Source: UBA2336 sp965227265 (GTDB lineage: Bacteria; Bacteroidota; Bacteroidia; Cytophagales; Cyclobacteriaceae). From it: a stretch of 64,000 nt of DNA. The position numbers and the translations under genes are program-made. A model generated the notes under the pieces. That model ran no database searches. It had not been told where the DNA came from and was given only the letters and a program-made list of their open reading frames with translations. Positions within the stretch are counted from its first letter, which is position 1. Every line of letters begins with the position of its first letter. This document shows positions 43,916-53,277 of this stretch, in pieces. The stretch is taken from NCBI GenBank assembly GCA_965227265.1, contig OZ245738.1, positions 1,860,001 to 1,924,000 of the forward strand. The letters run 5' to 3'.

Positions 43916-45115
43916 ATGACAACCTTCAGTAAAAGCAGAATTGAATCCATTGATATCGTTCGCGGTATTGTAATGGTAATTATGGCGTTAGACCACGTCC
44001 GTGATTATTTTCACATAGGTGCCAATACGGGTGACCCATTAGACCTCACGACCACAACAACATTTTTGTTCTTCACCCGGTGGATAACACATTTCTGCGC
44101 CCCGACTTTCATCTTCCTCTCGGGTACATCTATTTATTTGCAGAGTCTGCGTAAAACAAAAAAAGAGCTTGGAGTATTTCTACTGAAGCGGGGATTGTGG
44201 CTGATCATTGCCGAGTGGTGCATTGTAAGCTTCGGCTGGACGTTTAATATACATTATAACATTATTCCATTCCAGGTGATCTGGGCTATCGGGATCAGCA
44301 TGTTTTTGTTTGGCTTGCTGATGCTGATCAATATTCCTTACAAATTGATCTTTGCACTTGGTGTTATCCTCGTTGCAGGACATAACCTCCTCGATTTTCC
44401 GGAAGCAGCCCCGGGTTTCCAATCAAATTTCTGGTGGGATCTTTTTCATCACGGTGTTTTTGTGCCCTACCAGTTTGCCCCAAATCATGTGGCATTAATG
44501 GTCTACCCCTTCGCAGCATGGATGGGTGTGATGATGCTGGGCTATTGTACCGGGTTGTTGTTTACGACTGACTACACCCCGGAAAAACGGAAGAAGATTT
44601 TAACACGCATCGGATTAAGTTTAATCGTATTATTTGTTCTGGTACGCTTCACAAACGCGTATGGTGATCCACGTGACTGGTCAGTTCAGCCAAACGGATT
44701 TTATACCCTACTGTCTTTCATCGATGTTACCAAATATCCGCCATCGCTTTTGTTTCTGTGTATGACAATTGGCCCTGCCCTAATTCTGCTGGCTTATACC
44801 GAGAACATTAAAAATCGTTTCAGTAATGCGATGGTTGTGTTTGGACGAACTGCATTCTTCTATTACATCCTTCATATCTACTTCATCCACATTGCAGCAG
44901 CCATTTGTTTTTTCGCACGAGGCCACACCTTTGCAGATGCTGCCAATGTCGGCCAGCAGTTTCCGTTTATGTTTGTCGCACCGGGTGAAGGTTACGGCCT
45001 GCCCGTTGTATACCTGGTATGGATATTAATTGTGATCGGATTGTACCCGTTATGCAAATGGTATGATCGCTATAAAACGGCTCATAAGGAAAAATGGTGG
45101 CTAAGCTACCTGTAG
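43916..45115 (+). CDS. Heparan-alpha-glucosaminide N-acetyltransferase-like membrane protein (DUF1624)
   Basis: A 399-residue protein with about ten membrane helices. The N-terminus has the family motif Arg-Ile-Glu-Ser-Ile-Asp-Ile-Val-Arg-Gly and the Ala-Leu-Asp-His-Val-Arg-Asp catalytic-type His, followed by Phe-Leu-Ser-Gly-Thr-Ser. The family may transfer acetyl groups across the membrane to sugars. I place the start at ATG 43916 (Met-Thr-Thr-Phe); four more residues are possible from 43904. No sugar-pathway gene adjoins it. Confidence 0.85.
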   Translation: MTTFSKSRIESIDIVRGIVMVIMALDHVRDYFHIGANTGDPLDLTTTTTFLFFTRWITHFCAPTFIFLSGTSIYLQSLRKTKKELGVFLLKRGLWLIIAEWCIVSFGWTFNIHYNIIPFQVIWAIGISMFLFGLLMLINIPYKLIFALGVILVAGHNLLDFPEAAPGFQSNFWWDLFHHGVFVPYQFAPNHVALMVYPFAAWMGVMMLGYCTGLLFTTDYTPEKRKKILTRIGLSLIVLFVLVRFTNAYGDPRDWSVQPNGFYTLLSFIDVTKYPPSLLFLCMTIGPALILLAYTENIKNRFSNAMVVFGRTAFFYYILHIYFIHIAAAICFFARGHTFADAANVGQQFPFMFVAPGEGYGLPVVYLVWILIVIGLYPLCKWYDRYKTAHKEKWWLSYL

Positions 45116-45168
45116 GATATTTTGCACAGGACTGTTATCTTGTTTTATAAAAACGTGATCCCAATGCT

Positions 45169-45627
45169 ATGAACAGATTTTTCAGAATTCTGATTCCAGT
45201 ATTAATCTTATCGGTGACGCTCTCATGCGGTGAGGATGACGCTGCAAAACGCGATACTTCACCCGTAACAGGGCAATGGAATACCTATGAAATGGGTACT
45301 CAAGCGGAAGGCTTTGTTCCCGGAACACCGAGACTGCTTGCTTCATCATACGGCAGCGGGCTTACTTTTTTTGGAGATGGCACATATGCATACCGGTTGG
45401 ATATTAGTTCTGATGGATCCTGGATAGAAACACCTGTTATGGGAACATACGAACTGAAGGATAAAACAATCGAATTGACATCAAGTCCGGGTACACCCGA
45501 TGAAAAGATCTACATACTTGAGATCATTAAACTCAATGCTAATCAGCTTTGGATCCACGACAAATTCTGGTCTTCACATGCGACCGGGGATAATGAGCCA
45601 GAACTTCACCTTGAGCGCGTAGACTAA
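45169..45627 (+). CDS. Lipoprotein of unknown function
   Basis: A 152-residue exported protein with lipobox Thr-Leu-Ser-Cys ending at Cys20. The mature domain shows a small beta-barrel pattern, with Gly-Gln-Trp-Asn-Thr-Tyr at the start and Gly-Thr-Tyr-Glu-Leu-Lys-Asp-Lys-Thr-Ile-Glu-Leu later, as in lipocalin-like Bacteroidetes lipoproteins. It stands alone between the acyltransferase-like gene and the first ArsR-type/AHSA1 pair. Confidence 0.7.
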   Translation: MNRFFRILIPVLILSVTLSCGEDDAAKRDTSPVTGQWNTYEMGTQAEGFVPGTPRLLASSYGSGLTFFGDGTYAYRLDISSDGSWIETPVMGTYELKDKTIELTSSPGTPDEKIYILEIIKLNANQLWIHDKFWSSHATGDNEPELHLERVD

Positions 45628-45691
45628 TCGTTTAAAATTTCTTGTCACCTCTACCCTTTTACTCAGGTTATAAAAATATTTTAAGAAAATA

Positions 45692-45722
45692 TTGCGTAAG
45701 TAAATACTTACATATATATTTG
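45692..45722 (+). promoter_or_regulatory. Promoter of the first ArsR-type/AHSA1 pair
   Basis: TTG at 45692-45694 and TATATTTG at 45715-45722 are 20 bases apart, a full Bacteroidetes promoter. The transcript would start near 45728, just before the ATG at 45742. One dyad lies between the two boxes and another over the start. Confidence 0.75.
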
Positions 45723-45737
45723 TAACCAGATACTTAC
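45696..45737. promoter_or_regulatory. Two dyad operators around the first ArsR-type promoter
   Basis: GTAAGTAAATACTTAC at 45696-45711 is a perfect inverted repeat of GTAAGTA with a two-base centre. GTAACCAGATACTTAC at 45722-45737 is a second, imperfect copy with an intact right half. Their centres are 26 bases apart and flank the TATATTTG box. The right halves are also part of a 14-base direct repeat (45704-45717 and 45730-45743). Autorepression by the encoded regulator is the likely purpose. Confidence 0.7.
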
Positions 45738-45741
45738 ATAT

Positions 45742-46095
45742 ATGGAAACCCGAAGAGATGTATTCCAGGCCATTGCGGACCCGGTGAGGCGCGATATTTT
45801 AAATATGCTCACGCATAAACAGTTAAACCTTAACTCGATTGCTGAAAACTTCGACATCAGCCGGCCTGCGATTTCGCAGCATATAAAAATTTTAACGGAG
45901 TGTGGCTTAGTTGTGATCGATCAGCAAGGCAGGGAACGCTACTGTTACTTACAGCCTAAAAAAATGAGCGAAGTAGCGGATTGGCTTGAGCCTTTCCGCA
46001 AGCTGTGGGAACATCGGTATAGCAAGCTCGATGTATTGCTGGAGACTATGAAAACAACTGAGAAAACTAAAAAATCAAAAAAGAGAAAGTCATGA
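45742..46095 (+). CDS. ArsR-type winged-helix regulator of an AHSA1 gene
   Basis: A 117-residue helix-turn-helix protein. Arg-Arg-Asp-Val-Phe-Gln-Ala-Ile-Ala-Asp-Pro-Val-Arg-Arg and the recognition helix Ser-Arg-Pro-Ala-Ile-Ser-Gln-His-Ile-Lys-Ile-Leu define the subgroup that pairs with AHSA1/SRPBCC proteins; the cysteine metal site of arsenic sensors is absent. A Lys-rich tail ends it. The AHSA1 gene overlaps by four bases. It is a close paralogue of the regulator at 57531. Confidence 0.88.
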   Translation: METRRDVFQAIADPVRRDILNMLTHKQLNLNSIAENFDISRPAISQHIKILTECGLVVIDQQGRERYCYLQPKKMSEVADWLEPFRKLWEHRYSKLDVLLETMKTTEKTKKSKKRKS

Positions 46096-46580
46096 AAAAT
46101 GAAACCAAAATCATTGCCGAACCAGGCAAACAGGATGTATCTATCATTCGTGAGTTTGATGCACCCAGAGAATTAGTATTTAAAGCGCATGCTGATCCTG
46201 AACTAATCAAACAATGGCTCGGCCCGAAAGATCGCGTGATGAAGATTGATCATTACAACTCAAAGTCCGGTGGCTCCTACCGCTACACTATCCACAATAA
46301 AGACGGAAAAGAAATTGCAGCCTTCAATGGTGCCATCCATGAAGTAACAGCTCCCGAACGTATCATCCAGACGTTTGAGTTTGAAGGTCTCCCCCAACGT
46401 GGCCATGTAACGCTTGACTGTATGACCTTCGAAAAACTTCCTAATAACCGCACAAAAGTTACTACACATTCCGTTTGCCGCACACAAAGCGACCGTGATG
46501 CCATGATGCAAAGCGGGATGGAGAGTGGTGTGAATGAAGGTTATGTAAAGCTTGATATGCTGCTAACAAAACTAAACTGA
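46092..46580 (+). CDS. SRPBCC/AHSA1 family protein
   Basis: A 162-residue AHSA1-like domain with Arg-Glu-Phe-Asp-Ala-Pro-Arg-Glu-Leu-Val-Phe-Lys-Ala and Lys-Gln-Trp-Leu-Gly-Pro-Lys, the standard N-terminal motifs, and a C-terminal helix with Gly-Val-Asn-Glu-Gly-Tyr. It is translationally coupled (ATGA) to the ArsR-type regulator, the usual gene pair in this family. Ligand and role are unknown; binding of a hydrophobic molecule is expected from the fold. Confidence 0.85.
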   Translation: MKNETKIIAEPGKQDVSIIREFDAPRELVFKAHADPELIKQWLGPKDRVMKIDHYNSKSGGSYRYTIHNKDGKEIAAFNGAIHEVTAPERIIQTFEFEGLPQRGHVTLDCMTFEKLPNNRTKVTTHSVCRTQSDRDAMMQSGMESGVNEGYVKLDMLLTKLN

Positions 46581-46706
46581 CACAGTTACACATTAAATGA
46601 TTACAAGCAAAGAAATATTTATTACAAAGAGATTTGAGCTTACAACTCGACTTAATTCAATCAACTTACTTTGATCAGCATAGCTAATTGTTACTTATCT
46701 TAGCAA

Positions 46707-47798
46707 ATGCTCTCCCGGCAAACCAAACGCAACGTCTCCCGCATTCTCCCCTTTGGAGTTCTCTGGTTTATCTTCAGTTTGGTGTATTCGTTACTGGAGC
46801 GCGGCCTCTTAGGCAACCTCACCTACTACCCCGCTACTGGCAATCCATACCACTTCAGCGGAACTGTTTTTATTACGGCTATCACGGCATTGGTCTGCGG
46901 GTTATTGATTGGAAGCATTGAGGTTCTTTATCTGACCCGGATTTTCCAGCACCGGAGCTTTGTACAGAAGATCATTCTTAAAACTACGATCTACCTAGGC
47001 TTTATTACTTTGTTCTTGTTGCTCACTTCACTTTTCTTCAATTCGTTTGCATTGGAGCAAAGTATTTTCAGCCGTGCGGCTTTACAAAATACGGTTGCGT
47101 TCTTTATAACATTCTCCTTCTGGAGCGTGGCGATCTATGTCGGGACGATGATCGGAGTTTCACTTTTTTACCATGAGGTGAATGAAAATCTCGGACAGGG
47201 CGTACTGAGTAATTTCTTTTCAGGCAAATACCACACCCCCAAAGAAGAAGAGCGGATCTTCATGTTTCTCGACATGAAATCATCCACCACCATTGCCGAG
47301 CACATCGGGCACGGAAAATACTTTGAGATGCTGAAGGAGTATTTTGCTAATCTCTCCGATCCTATCATCCGCCACGCAGGCGAAGTATATCAATATGTTG
47401 GCGATGAAGTGGTAATCACATGGACATTAAAAAATGGCCTGCACGAAAATAACTGCATTCAATGTTTCTTTTCGCTGAAAGCAGCCTTGCGCAAACGCGA
47501 AGAGAAATATAAAGCAGCTTTTGGCGTAATGCCCGATTTCAAAGCCGGACTTCACGTAGGCAAAGTAACCACTGGTGAAATCGGAGTGATCAAAAAAGAA
47601 ATCATCTTTACAGGTGATGTGCTTAACACTACAGCCCGTATCCAGTCGCTCTGCAATGCGTTGGGGGTTGATCTGTTAGTTTCCAGTCAACTGATCAAGA
47701 AACTGGTGCCTGACCAGGCATTAACGATCAAATCATTAGGAGAAAGTGAATTACGGGGCCGTGATGAAAAGATTGAATTGTTTACTGTGACGCAATAA
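46707..47798 (+). CDS. Membrane adenylate/guanylate cyclase (class III)
   Basis: A 363-residue protein with four membrane helices in the first 155 residues and a class III cyclase domain from about 183. The metal-binding aspartates are Asp189 (Phe-Leu-Asp-Met-Lys-Ser-Ser) and Asp233 (Val-Gly-Asp-Glu); the transition-state Asn307 and Arg311 (Asn-Thr-Thr-Ala-Arg) are also present, so catalysis is likely. The product is probably cAMP, given Asp304 and a Lys nearby, but base preference cannot be fixed by eye. No cyclic-nucleotide receptor is near. Confidence 0.9.
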   Translation: MLSRQTKRNVSRILPFGVLWFIFSLVYSLLERGLLGNLTYYPATGNPYHFSGTVFITAITALVCGLLIGSIEVLYLTRIFQHRSFVQKIILKTTIYLGFITLFLLLTSLFFNSFALEQSIFSRAALQNTVAFFITFSFWSVAIYVGTMIGVSLFYHEVNENLGQGVLSNFFSGKYHTPKEEERIFMFLDMKSSTTIAEHIGHGKYFEMLKEYFANLSDPIIRHAGEVYQYVGDEVVITWTLKNGLHENNCIQCFFSLKAALRKREEKYKAAFGVMPDFKAGLHVGKVTTGEIGVIKKEIIFTGDVLNTTARIQSLCNALGVDLLVSSQLIKKLVPDQALTIKSLGESELRGRDEKIELFTVTQ

Positions 47799-47878
47799 GT
47801 CACTCAAAGATTTTTCTCCGCTACTTTATAAATAGATTTCAGGGATTTACAGAACTTTATCCACCAACCCCAAGTACA

Positions 47879-48124
47879 ATGTTATCGCTCAGCAAGGTTT
47901 TTAACAAAGACATTGGTAAAGATGAAGTGCATTTTGTAAATCAACAGTATGATTTCCTGATGTCGGTCAGGTATGATGTTGGGCGTAAAGCATACGTACT
48001 TAACGCCACCGAATCAGAAGCCATCGAAATCGGCAAAGCAGAGATGAATGACAATTTTAAGTTGAAAGAATGGATTAAAGATGCCACCAAGATGTTAGGC
48101 GCTCCAATTATTGTTGATAAATAA
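47879..48124 (+). CDS. Hypothetical 81-residue protein
   Basis: A small soluble protein with alternating strands and a C-terminal helix and no signal peptide. I recognise no family. It converges on the TolB-like lipoprotein with two bases between stops. Confidence 0.55.
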   Translation: MLSLSKVFNKDIGKDEVHFVNQQYDFLMSVRYDVGRKAYVLNATESEAIEIGKAEMNDNFKLKEWIKDATKMLGAPIIVDK

Positions 48125-48126
48125 TC

Positions 48127-49023
48127 TTAATTCTCATCAACAGCTTTATTAAATCGTTCCATACTTATCCATTTCACATCCCCATTACTGCTAAAGAAAA
48201 AGAATTTTCCATCGGGCGAAATGTAGGGACAGAAGTCGCGCGTTGCTGTATTAATTTCTTTTCCAGGATTGACAGCCTTTGTCCATGCCCCGTTTTCAAA
48301 TGTTGAAACATAAAGATCAGTTCCGCCAAGTGTATCATCCCGTTTTGAAGACGCAAAAATTAGCAACTTCTCATCTTTAGTAATAAACGGATCAAATTCG
48401 GCCTTATCCGTATTCACTGCTTCGCCAAGATTTTGAGGTTTTGTATAGGCACCATTTTCAAACCGGCTTACATAAATATCTTCTTGTCCCAGGCTTCCTA
48501 ATCTTGATGACCCAAAGTACACATTGCCTTTTTCTGTAAAAGAGATATAATACTCGTTACTGTCGGAGTTGATAGCCTTAAAATTTTCAGGGGCTGACCA
48601 ACCAGCATCCGTGAGTGGTGTACTGAACCAAATGTCAAAGTCTTTCAATGTATCTGTTGCGTCTTTCGGACGATTGGAAATAAAATACAGCTTACCATCC
48701 GGTGCAAAAGCCGGATCAGCCTGCGACCAAAGTGTATCGGTGAAGGTTGTTAGCGTAGGTTCAGTCCAGTCTGTACCGTTATAGACAATACAATAGATCA
48801 ACGTATTGCCATTTTCATTGCGTGTAAAATAATACGACTTACCATCGGGTGAAAAGCAGGCGTTGAAATCAAATGAATCGCTTGAGACAAGTTTTGGTAA
48901 AAACGTTAAGGCAACTGAATCCGGTACCGGAGTTGGATATGGAATATTAGTTTGCTTTATATCGTTGCAGTTGAATAGTACTAGTAGTAAAACAATAAAC
49001 AAAAATAAGCTTAGGTATCTCAT
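48127..49023 (-). CDS. TolB-like (PD40) beta-propeller lipoprotein
   Basis: A 298-residue exported protein. The signal ends at Phe-Asn-Cys-Asn, an atypical lipobox with Asn before Cys19. At least four PD40-type repeats are seen, each with a Phe-Ser/Ala-Pro-Asp-Gly-Lys-x-Tyr/Phe-Phe motif. Such propellers are often outer-membrane-associated and bind peptides. It overlaps the GNAT gene by four bases and is the last gene of a three-gene minus-strand operon. Confidence 0.85.
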   Translation of the reverse strand: MRYLSLFLFIVLLLVLFNCNDIKQTNIPYPTPVPDSVALTFLPKLVSSDSFDFNACFSPDGKSYYFTRNENGNTLIYCIVYNGTDWTEPTLTTFTDTLWSQADPAFAPDGKLYFISNRPKDATDTLKDFDIWFSTPLTDAGWSAPENFKAINSDSNEYYISFTEKGNVYFGSSRLGSLGQEDIYVSRFENGAYTKPQNLGEAVNTDKAEFDPFITKDEKLLIFASSKRDDTLGGTDLYVSTFENGAWTKAVNPGKEINTATRDFCPYISPDGKFFFFSSNGDVKWISMERFNKAVDEN

Positions 49024-49466
49024 GGTACGTTCCAGTAATAAAAGTTACACTCCGTGTTTAACTCCATCCCTACAGAAGGGTAAAGCTTGTTCCCAATAGT
49101 ATTTGATTTTTCAGTTTCAAGTGTAAAGCCTGCTGCTTTGGTTTCATGACACAATTCTTTAGCGCGTTCCAGCAAGGCTTTTGAAAAGCCCTGACCCCGG
49201 TATTCTTCTTTAACAAACAAATCATTCAGCAGCCAAAGGCGCTTCATTCGGGTAGATGAAAATAATGGATACAATTGCGTGAAAGCAACCAACTTATTGT
49301 TTTCCACAGCAACAAAGATTATGGATTCATCTTTGCTCAATCGTTCTTTTAAGAACTCTTTTGCTCCTGCTAGGTTTGAATCTTTTCCATACCAAATCCG
49401 ATATTGATTGAACAATTCTGTTACTGCATCAATGTCGTTAAGCGTTGCCCTTCTTATGTTTTCCAT
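49020..49466 (-). CDS. GNAT family N-acetyltransferase
   Basis: A 148-residue acetyltransferase with the acetyl-CoA loop in Val-Lys-Glu-Glu-Tyr-Arg-Gly-Gln-Gly-Phe-Ser-Lys-Ala-Leu-Leu and the C-terminal Thr-Glu-Lys-Ser-Asn-Thr-Ile-Gly-Asn-Lys-Leu-Tyr. It lies in a tight operon, directly after the gene at 49467 and overlapping the PD40 gene. The acceptor is unknown. Confidence 0.88.
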   Translation of the reverse strand: MENIRRATLNDIDAVTELFNQYRIWYGKDSNLAGAKEFLKERLSKDESIIFVAVENNKLVAFTQLYPLFSSTRMKRLWLLNDLFVKEEYRGQGFSKALLERAKELCHETKAAGFTLETEKSNTIGNKLYPSVGMELNTECNFYYWNVP

Positions 49467-50078
49467 TTATTTGACCCGGTAAGAAGTATTTGTCCAGTTC
49501 CACTCCCAGGTCTTGCCATGGTCGGGCGAGAACGCCTGGTACCAAACCGGTTCATCCGGATTAGTCTTATCCCAAACGAACATCATAATGATCGGTTTAC
49601 CCTGATAAACATCGTTGCAATAAAACTTGCCAATGTTTCCCTCAAACGAACCCACCACAGGAGGATCAAGCTTGCCGGTGTTGCTGGCAACCCAGTAAAG
49701 GCTCCATAATTTCGTTTGCGGATCGAATAGCCGTAACGTAAAACCTTCGAACGGTTTTCCGTCAAGCGTGGCTTTATAAAGATCGGTGTTACCAAGTCCG
49801 TCCAACATCATGCCGAAGTTCTCATCGGTGGATTCAAACTCCGCCCATTCATTATAATTTTCAAAGCGCTTTTTCAGTTTTTTGTGCTTCATCAGCCACT
49901 TGCCTTTTAAAAAATCGAAATCATGTTTCGAAGAAGTTTGAGAGGCAGTGATCGCCAGCTCACCTGACGTCAAAACTTTTGTATTTACAAGCATTGGTTC
50001 TTTTGGCCACTCGATTTGTGCGCTAGCTAATGAAATGATGAATATGCTCATCCCCAATGTTGCTAAAGATGTTTTCAT
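49467..50078 (-). CDS. Exported DUF1579-like protein
   Basis: A 203-residue protein with a signal peptide from Met at 50078 (Met-Lys-Thr-Ser-Leu) cut near Ala-Ser-Ala-Gln. The mature domain has Asp-Phe-Leu-Lys-Gly-Lys-Trp and later Leu-Trp-Ser-Leu-Tyr-Trp-Val, a barrel pattern like DUF1579. The frame is open 14 codons further upstream but without a signal peptide at that start. It is the first gene of the operon with GNAT and PD40. Confidence 0.65.
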   Translation of the reverse strand: MKTSLATLGMSIFIISLASAQIEWPKEPMLVNTKVLTSGELAITASQTSSKHDFDFLKGKWLMKHKKLKKRFENYNEWAEFESTDENFGMMLDGLGNTDLYKATLDGKPFEGFTLRLFDPQTKLWSLYWVASNTGKLDPPVVGSFEGNIGKFYCNDVYQGKPIIMMFVWDKTNPDEPVWYQAFSPDHGKTWEWNWTNTSYRVK

Positions 50079-50201
50079 AATAAGTGCTTTATACCATGTC
50101 TTAGACGACCTTTTACTCAATGCATTTAAAAGTAATGTAGGAAGATGAATACGTTAACTAAATTTTTACAACTGGTTTAACAGAATTTTAACTGTTATCA
50201 A

Positions 50202-50669
50202 TCATTCTGCTTTAGCTCGCATTTCGATCATGTGCCTCAAAAAACCGACTTTTTCATAAGCTTTAATTGCAGATTCATTTAAATAATAAACTTCCAGTCG
50301 CAACTCCTTAACGCCTTGCGCGATTGACCAATTCTTTAATGCGTCAATTATTTTCTGATTGATTCCCTTCCCGCGATGTTGAGGCTTTACATACATAAAA
50401 CCAAGATACGCGTGTTGCCTGTGTTGCAAATAAAGCTTTGATTCTTCAATCCGCGCATAGCCGCTGCCCACAACTTCACCGTTCAACTCCGCTACCAGCA
50501 ATTCGATATGTGAGGCACAAATCATTTCTTCAATATCGTAATAGCGCATATCCGTTCGCTTTAGGGTAATATCAAAAGGGCGTTCAGCTTCGATAACACC
50601 TTGCTCGAATTCAAGTAATGTGCCGATGTCCTGAAGCATGGCCTTGCGAATGCTGATGGAATTATTCAT
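50202..50669 (-). CDS. GNAT family N-acetyltransferase
   Basis: A 155-residue acetyltransferase. The acetyl-CoA motif is Val-Lys-Pro-Gln-His-Arg-Gly-Lys-Gly-Ile-Asn-Gln-Lys-Ile and the late Glu-Val-Tyr-Tyr-Leu-Asn-Glu-Ser-Ala-Ile-Lys-Ala-Tyr-Glu-Lys-Val-Gly-Phe block is complete. Not close to the other GNAT gene in sequence. The substrate is unknown. Confidence 0.9.
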   Translation of the reverse strand: MNNSISIRKAMLQDIGTLLEFEQGVIEAERPFDITLKRTDMRYYDIEEMICASHIELLVAELNGEVVGSGYARIEESKLYLQHRQHAYLGFMYVKPQHRGKGINQKIIDALKNWSIAQGVKELRLEVYYLNESAIKAYEKVGFLRHMIEMRAKAE

Positions 50670-50871
50670 GCATAAATTTAATGACTTCGGTTCACGAATT
50701 TAAAAATTTACGATATTCGTAACTGTACGATTTGTGCTGTATGCGACTGATAATCCTCCTTCTGGTCATCATCGCGTTTGCAATGGGAATCATGCATAAG
50801 TCAGCAGTTGCTTTCGCTTTCTGCTTATTGCAAGAATTGCAGCGAATCCAAAATCAATTGATCAAGCTTCC

Positions 50872-53229
50872 TTATTCACTCTTAAGCGTTTTAACAGGGT
50901 CAGACATAGACGCTGCATAGGAATTAAAGCCCACCGTTATCCAGGCAAGCATCAGTGCGGATAGCGATCCGCCAATGTACACCAACGGGTTAAGCTCAAT
51001 CTGGTACGCAAAATTAGAAAGCCACTGGCCGATAATATAAATGGAAGTCGGTATCGATAGGACAATTGAGATAAGAATCAGTTTCGTAAAATTTTTATTC
51101 AACAAAATAACGATGGATTGAGCGGATGCTCCGCACACTTTGCGTATGCCGATCTCTTTTGTTCGCTGCTCTGCTGTAAAAACAGACAAGCCATACAATC
51201 CCAAACAGGAGATAAAAATCGCCAGCGCTGTAAAGAACGTGATGGTTTTCGCAAAAATCTTTTCTTTCTCTAAAAGCTTTTCAAAATTCTGATCGATGAA
51301 AGAATATTGCAAAGGCTCTTCCGGTGAAAACTTTGCCCATTCCATCCGGGCCTGTTCAATGAATTCATTAATGTTACCGCTAAGCTTATACGATATTGAA
51401 TAGCCTTTTGGTTTAAAAATCATTACAACGGGCGCAATTTTTTCTCCGGTTGAATGGAAATGGAAGTCACTCACTACACCAATAACTTTTAAACCTTTGT
51501 TAATCTCCGCTCCGATAGCCTCGCCTTCCAATCCAAAATCTCTTACAGCCGTTTCGTTAAGGATAGCTGCGGTTGAATCCGTGTCACGCAGCGGATCAAA
51601 CGTGCGACCTTCCAATAATCGAAATCCTAACGTGTTTATGGCTTTATCATCCACCATCATCGTGTTTAGCGTAACATCCTCTTGCATATCCTTTGTGCGA
51701 TAGGTATAAATCACAATACCTTGTGAGCCGGGTGCTGGAAAAATGAAACTGCTGTTTGCTACCTGCGATTGTTCATTTAGTTTTTGACGAAATGCTTCAC
51801 TTCCCAAATCATTAATATTTTCAATATTAATTACGTTTTCCTGATCAAATCCCAAGTCCTTGGTGCCGAGATATTGCAACTGTTGCAGCACAACGATGGC
51901 ACATAATATAAGCGTAATGGACATGGTGAATTGGAAAACTACCAACACATTTCTAAAGCCGGCCTTGCTTTCAACAGTTTGGAAGTTTCCCTTTAAAACT
52001 CTGGCCGGTTGAAACCGGGTTAGATAAATTGCAGGATAAAGTCCTGCAAGAGCGCCAACACTTAAACTCAGACCCAACGCAAGTAAACTATATTGCCATT
52101 GGAGAAAAATACTTTCAAGCAATAACTGACCGGTAATGCTTCGATAAATAGAAAGAAAAAGCTCGGCCAATATCAGTGCCAGGATCATAGCAAACAGACT
52201 TGTAATAATCGATTCGGAAAGGAATTGCACGATCAGTGATTTTCGGGTTGTGCCCATCGCTTTGCGCAGCCCTACTTCTTTTGCACGCCTCGCGGAACGG
52301 GCCGTAGATAAATTGATAAAATTTACCATTGCCAGTACAATGATTAAAAGCGCTACTGCTCCGAAAACATATAGGTTCGACTCACTGCCTCCTGGTGACA
52401 ACTCAAACTTTAACTTGGAGCGCAAGTAGATATCGCTTAGCAAAACGGGAAATAATTTGACTGAGTTTTCTGTTTGAATCCAGTCTTCATAACTCATACC
52501 CGCGCCAAACTGCGGATAAGCTTCCGTTTTGATAATCCCTGCCAAACTGTTTTTTAAATCATCAACTCCGTATCCTTCACGAAGCTTAACATAATTATAC
52601 GTAGCAGCCTGAGCCCAGCCCGTGTTATGCGTGGGCTTATAGCGCATCCAAATATCGCCTTTCAAGTGTGTGTTAAAATCCGGATCCTGTATAACAGCAG
52701 TTACCTGGTGCGGCTCTTTATCATCTCCCACCTCCAGTGTCTGACCTATCGCATCGATCGTACCGAAATATTTTAAAGCCACCTTTTCAGTTATCACGAT
52801 TGAAGTTGTACTGTTCAAGCAAGTGTGACGGTTGCCACTCACCAAACTATAAGAAAAGACATCAAAAAAGGATGAATCTACAGCATACGCATTTTGTTCA
52901 CTCACCTGCTTCGCTTTTGTACTGGATACTTTAACTTCACGGAGCCGTTGAATACGGGTAGTCAATTCAGTTTCTGCATGATCGGTCAACAATTCATTCA
53001 GTTGCTCCTGGCCGTTAGCAAAATTTCCTATCCCAAACCAGGATGTGCTAACTCTATAGATACGTTCATGGTCTTTAAAATTCCGGTCGTAACTCCATTC
53101 GCCATACACAAAAAGAAGAATCACCAAGGTACAGGCAATTCCTAGCGCGAGGCCTACAATGTTGATCAAGCTATAGGAAAACTGCTTTTTAAGATTGCGA
53201 AAAGCAATCATTACATAGTTACGAATCAT
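50872..53229 (-). CDS. ABC transporter permease, FtsX/MacB type
   Basis: A 785-residue permease with the standard layout: helix at about 18-42, MacB-like domain, FtsX domain with Ser-Thr-Ala-Arg-Ser and Lys-Glu-Val-Gly-Leu-Arg-Lys-Ala-Met-Gly-Thr, central helix near 420-440, and second FtsX domain with Lys-Glu-Ile-Gly-Ile-Arg-Lys-Val-Cys-Gly-Ala. It is a single gene without an ATPase or adaptor beside it, so it likely uses subunits encoded elsewhere. A sigma-54-like element lies 50-65 bases upstream. Confidence 0.9.
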   Translation of the reverse strand: MIRNYVMIAFRNLKKQFSYSLINIVGLALGIACTLVILLFVYGEWSYDRNFKDHERIYRVSTSWFGIGNFANGQEQLNELLTDHAETELTTRIQRLREVKVSSTKAKQVSEQNAYAVDSSFFDVFSYSLVSGNRHTCLNSTTSIVITEKVALKYFGTIDAIGQTLEVGDDKEPHQVTAVIQDPDFNTHLKGDIWMRYKPTHNTGWAQAATYNYVKLREGYGVDDLKNSLAGIIKTEAYPQFGAGMSYEDWIQTENSVKLFPVLLSDIYLRSKLKFELSPGGSESNLYVFGAVALLIIVLAMVNFINLSTARSARRAKEVGLRKAMGTTRKSLIVQFLSESIITSLFAMILALILAELFLSIYRSITGQLLLESIFLQWQYSLLALGLSLSVGALAGLYPAIYLTRFQPARVLKGNFQTVESKAGFRNVLVVFQFTMSITLILCAIVVLQQLQYLGTKDLGFDQENVINIENINDLGSEAFRQKLNEQSQVANSSFIFPAPGSQGIVIYTYRTKDMQEDVTLNTMMVDDKAINTLGFRLLEGRTFDPLRDTDSTAAILNETAVRDFGLEGEAIGAEINKGLKVIGVVSDFHFHSTGEKIAPVVMIFKPKGYSISYKLSGNINEFIEQARMEWAKFSPEEPLQYSFIDQNFEKLLEKEKIFAKTITFFTALAIFISCLGLYGLSVFTAEQRTKEIGIRKVCGASAQSIVILLNKNFTKLILISIVLSIPTSIYIIGQWLSNFAYQIELNPLVYIGGSLSALMLAWITVGFNSYAASMSDPVKTLKSE

Positions 53230-53277
53230 AGCGTTTGCAATTAGTGAATCCTGCCATAGGTATTGATGCAGTGCAAT

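Noticed and set aside
50732..50920. Plus-strand hydrophobic frame of 62 codons
   Set aside because: Its last third is antisense to the conserved end of the permease, no proper promoter box is present, and composition of the rest is only a hydrophobic run. A real short peptide cannot be fully excluded.
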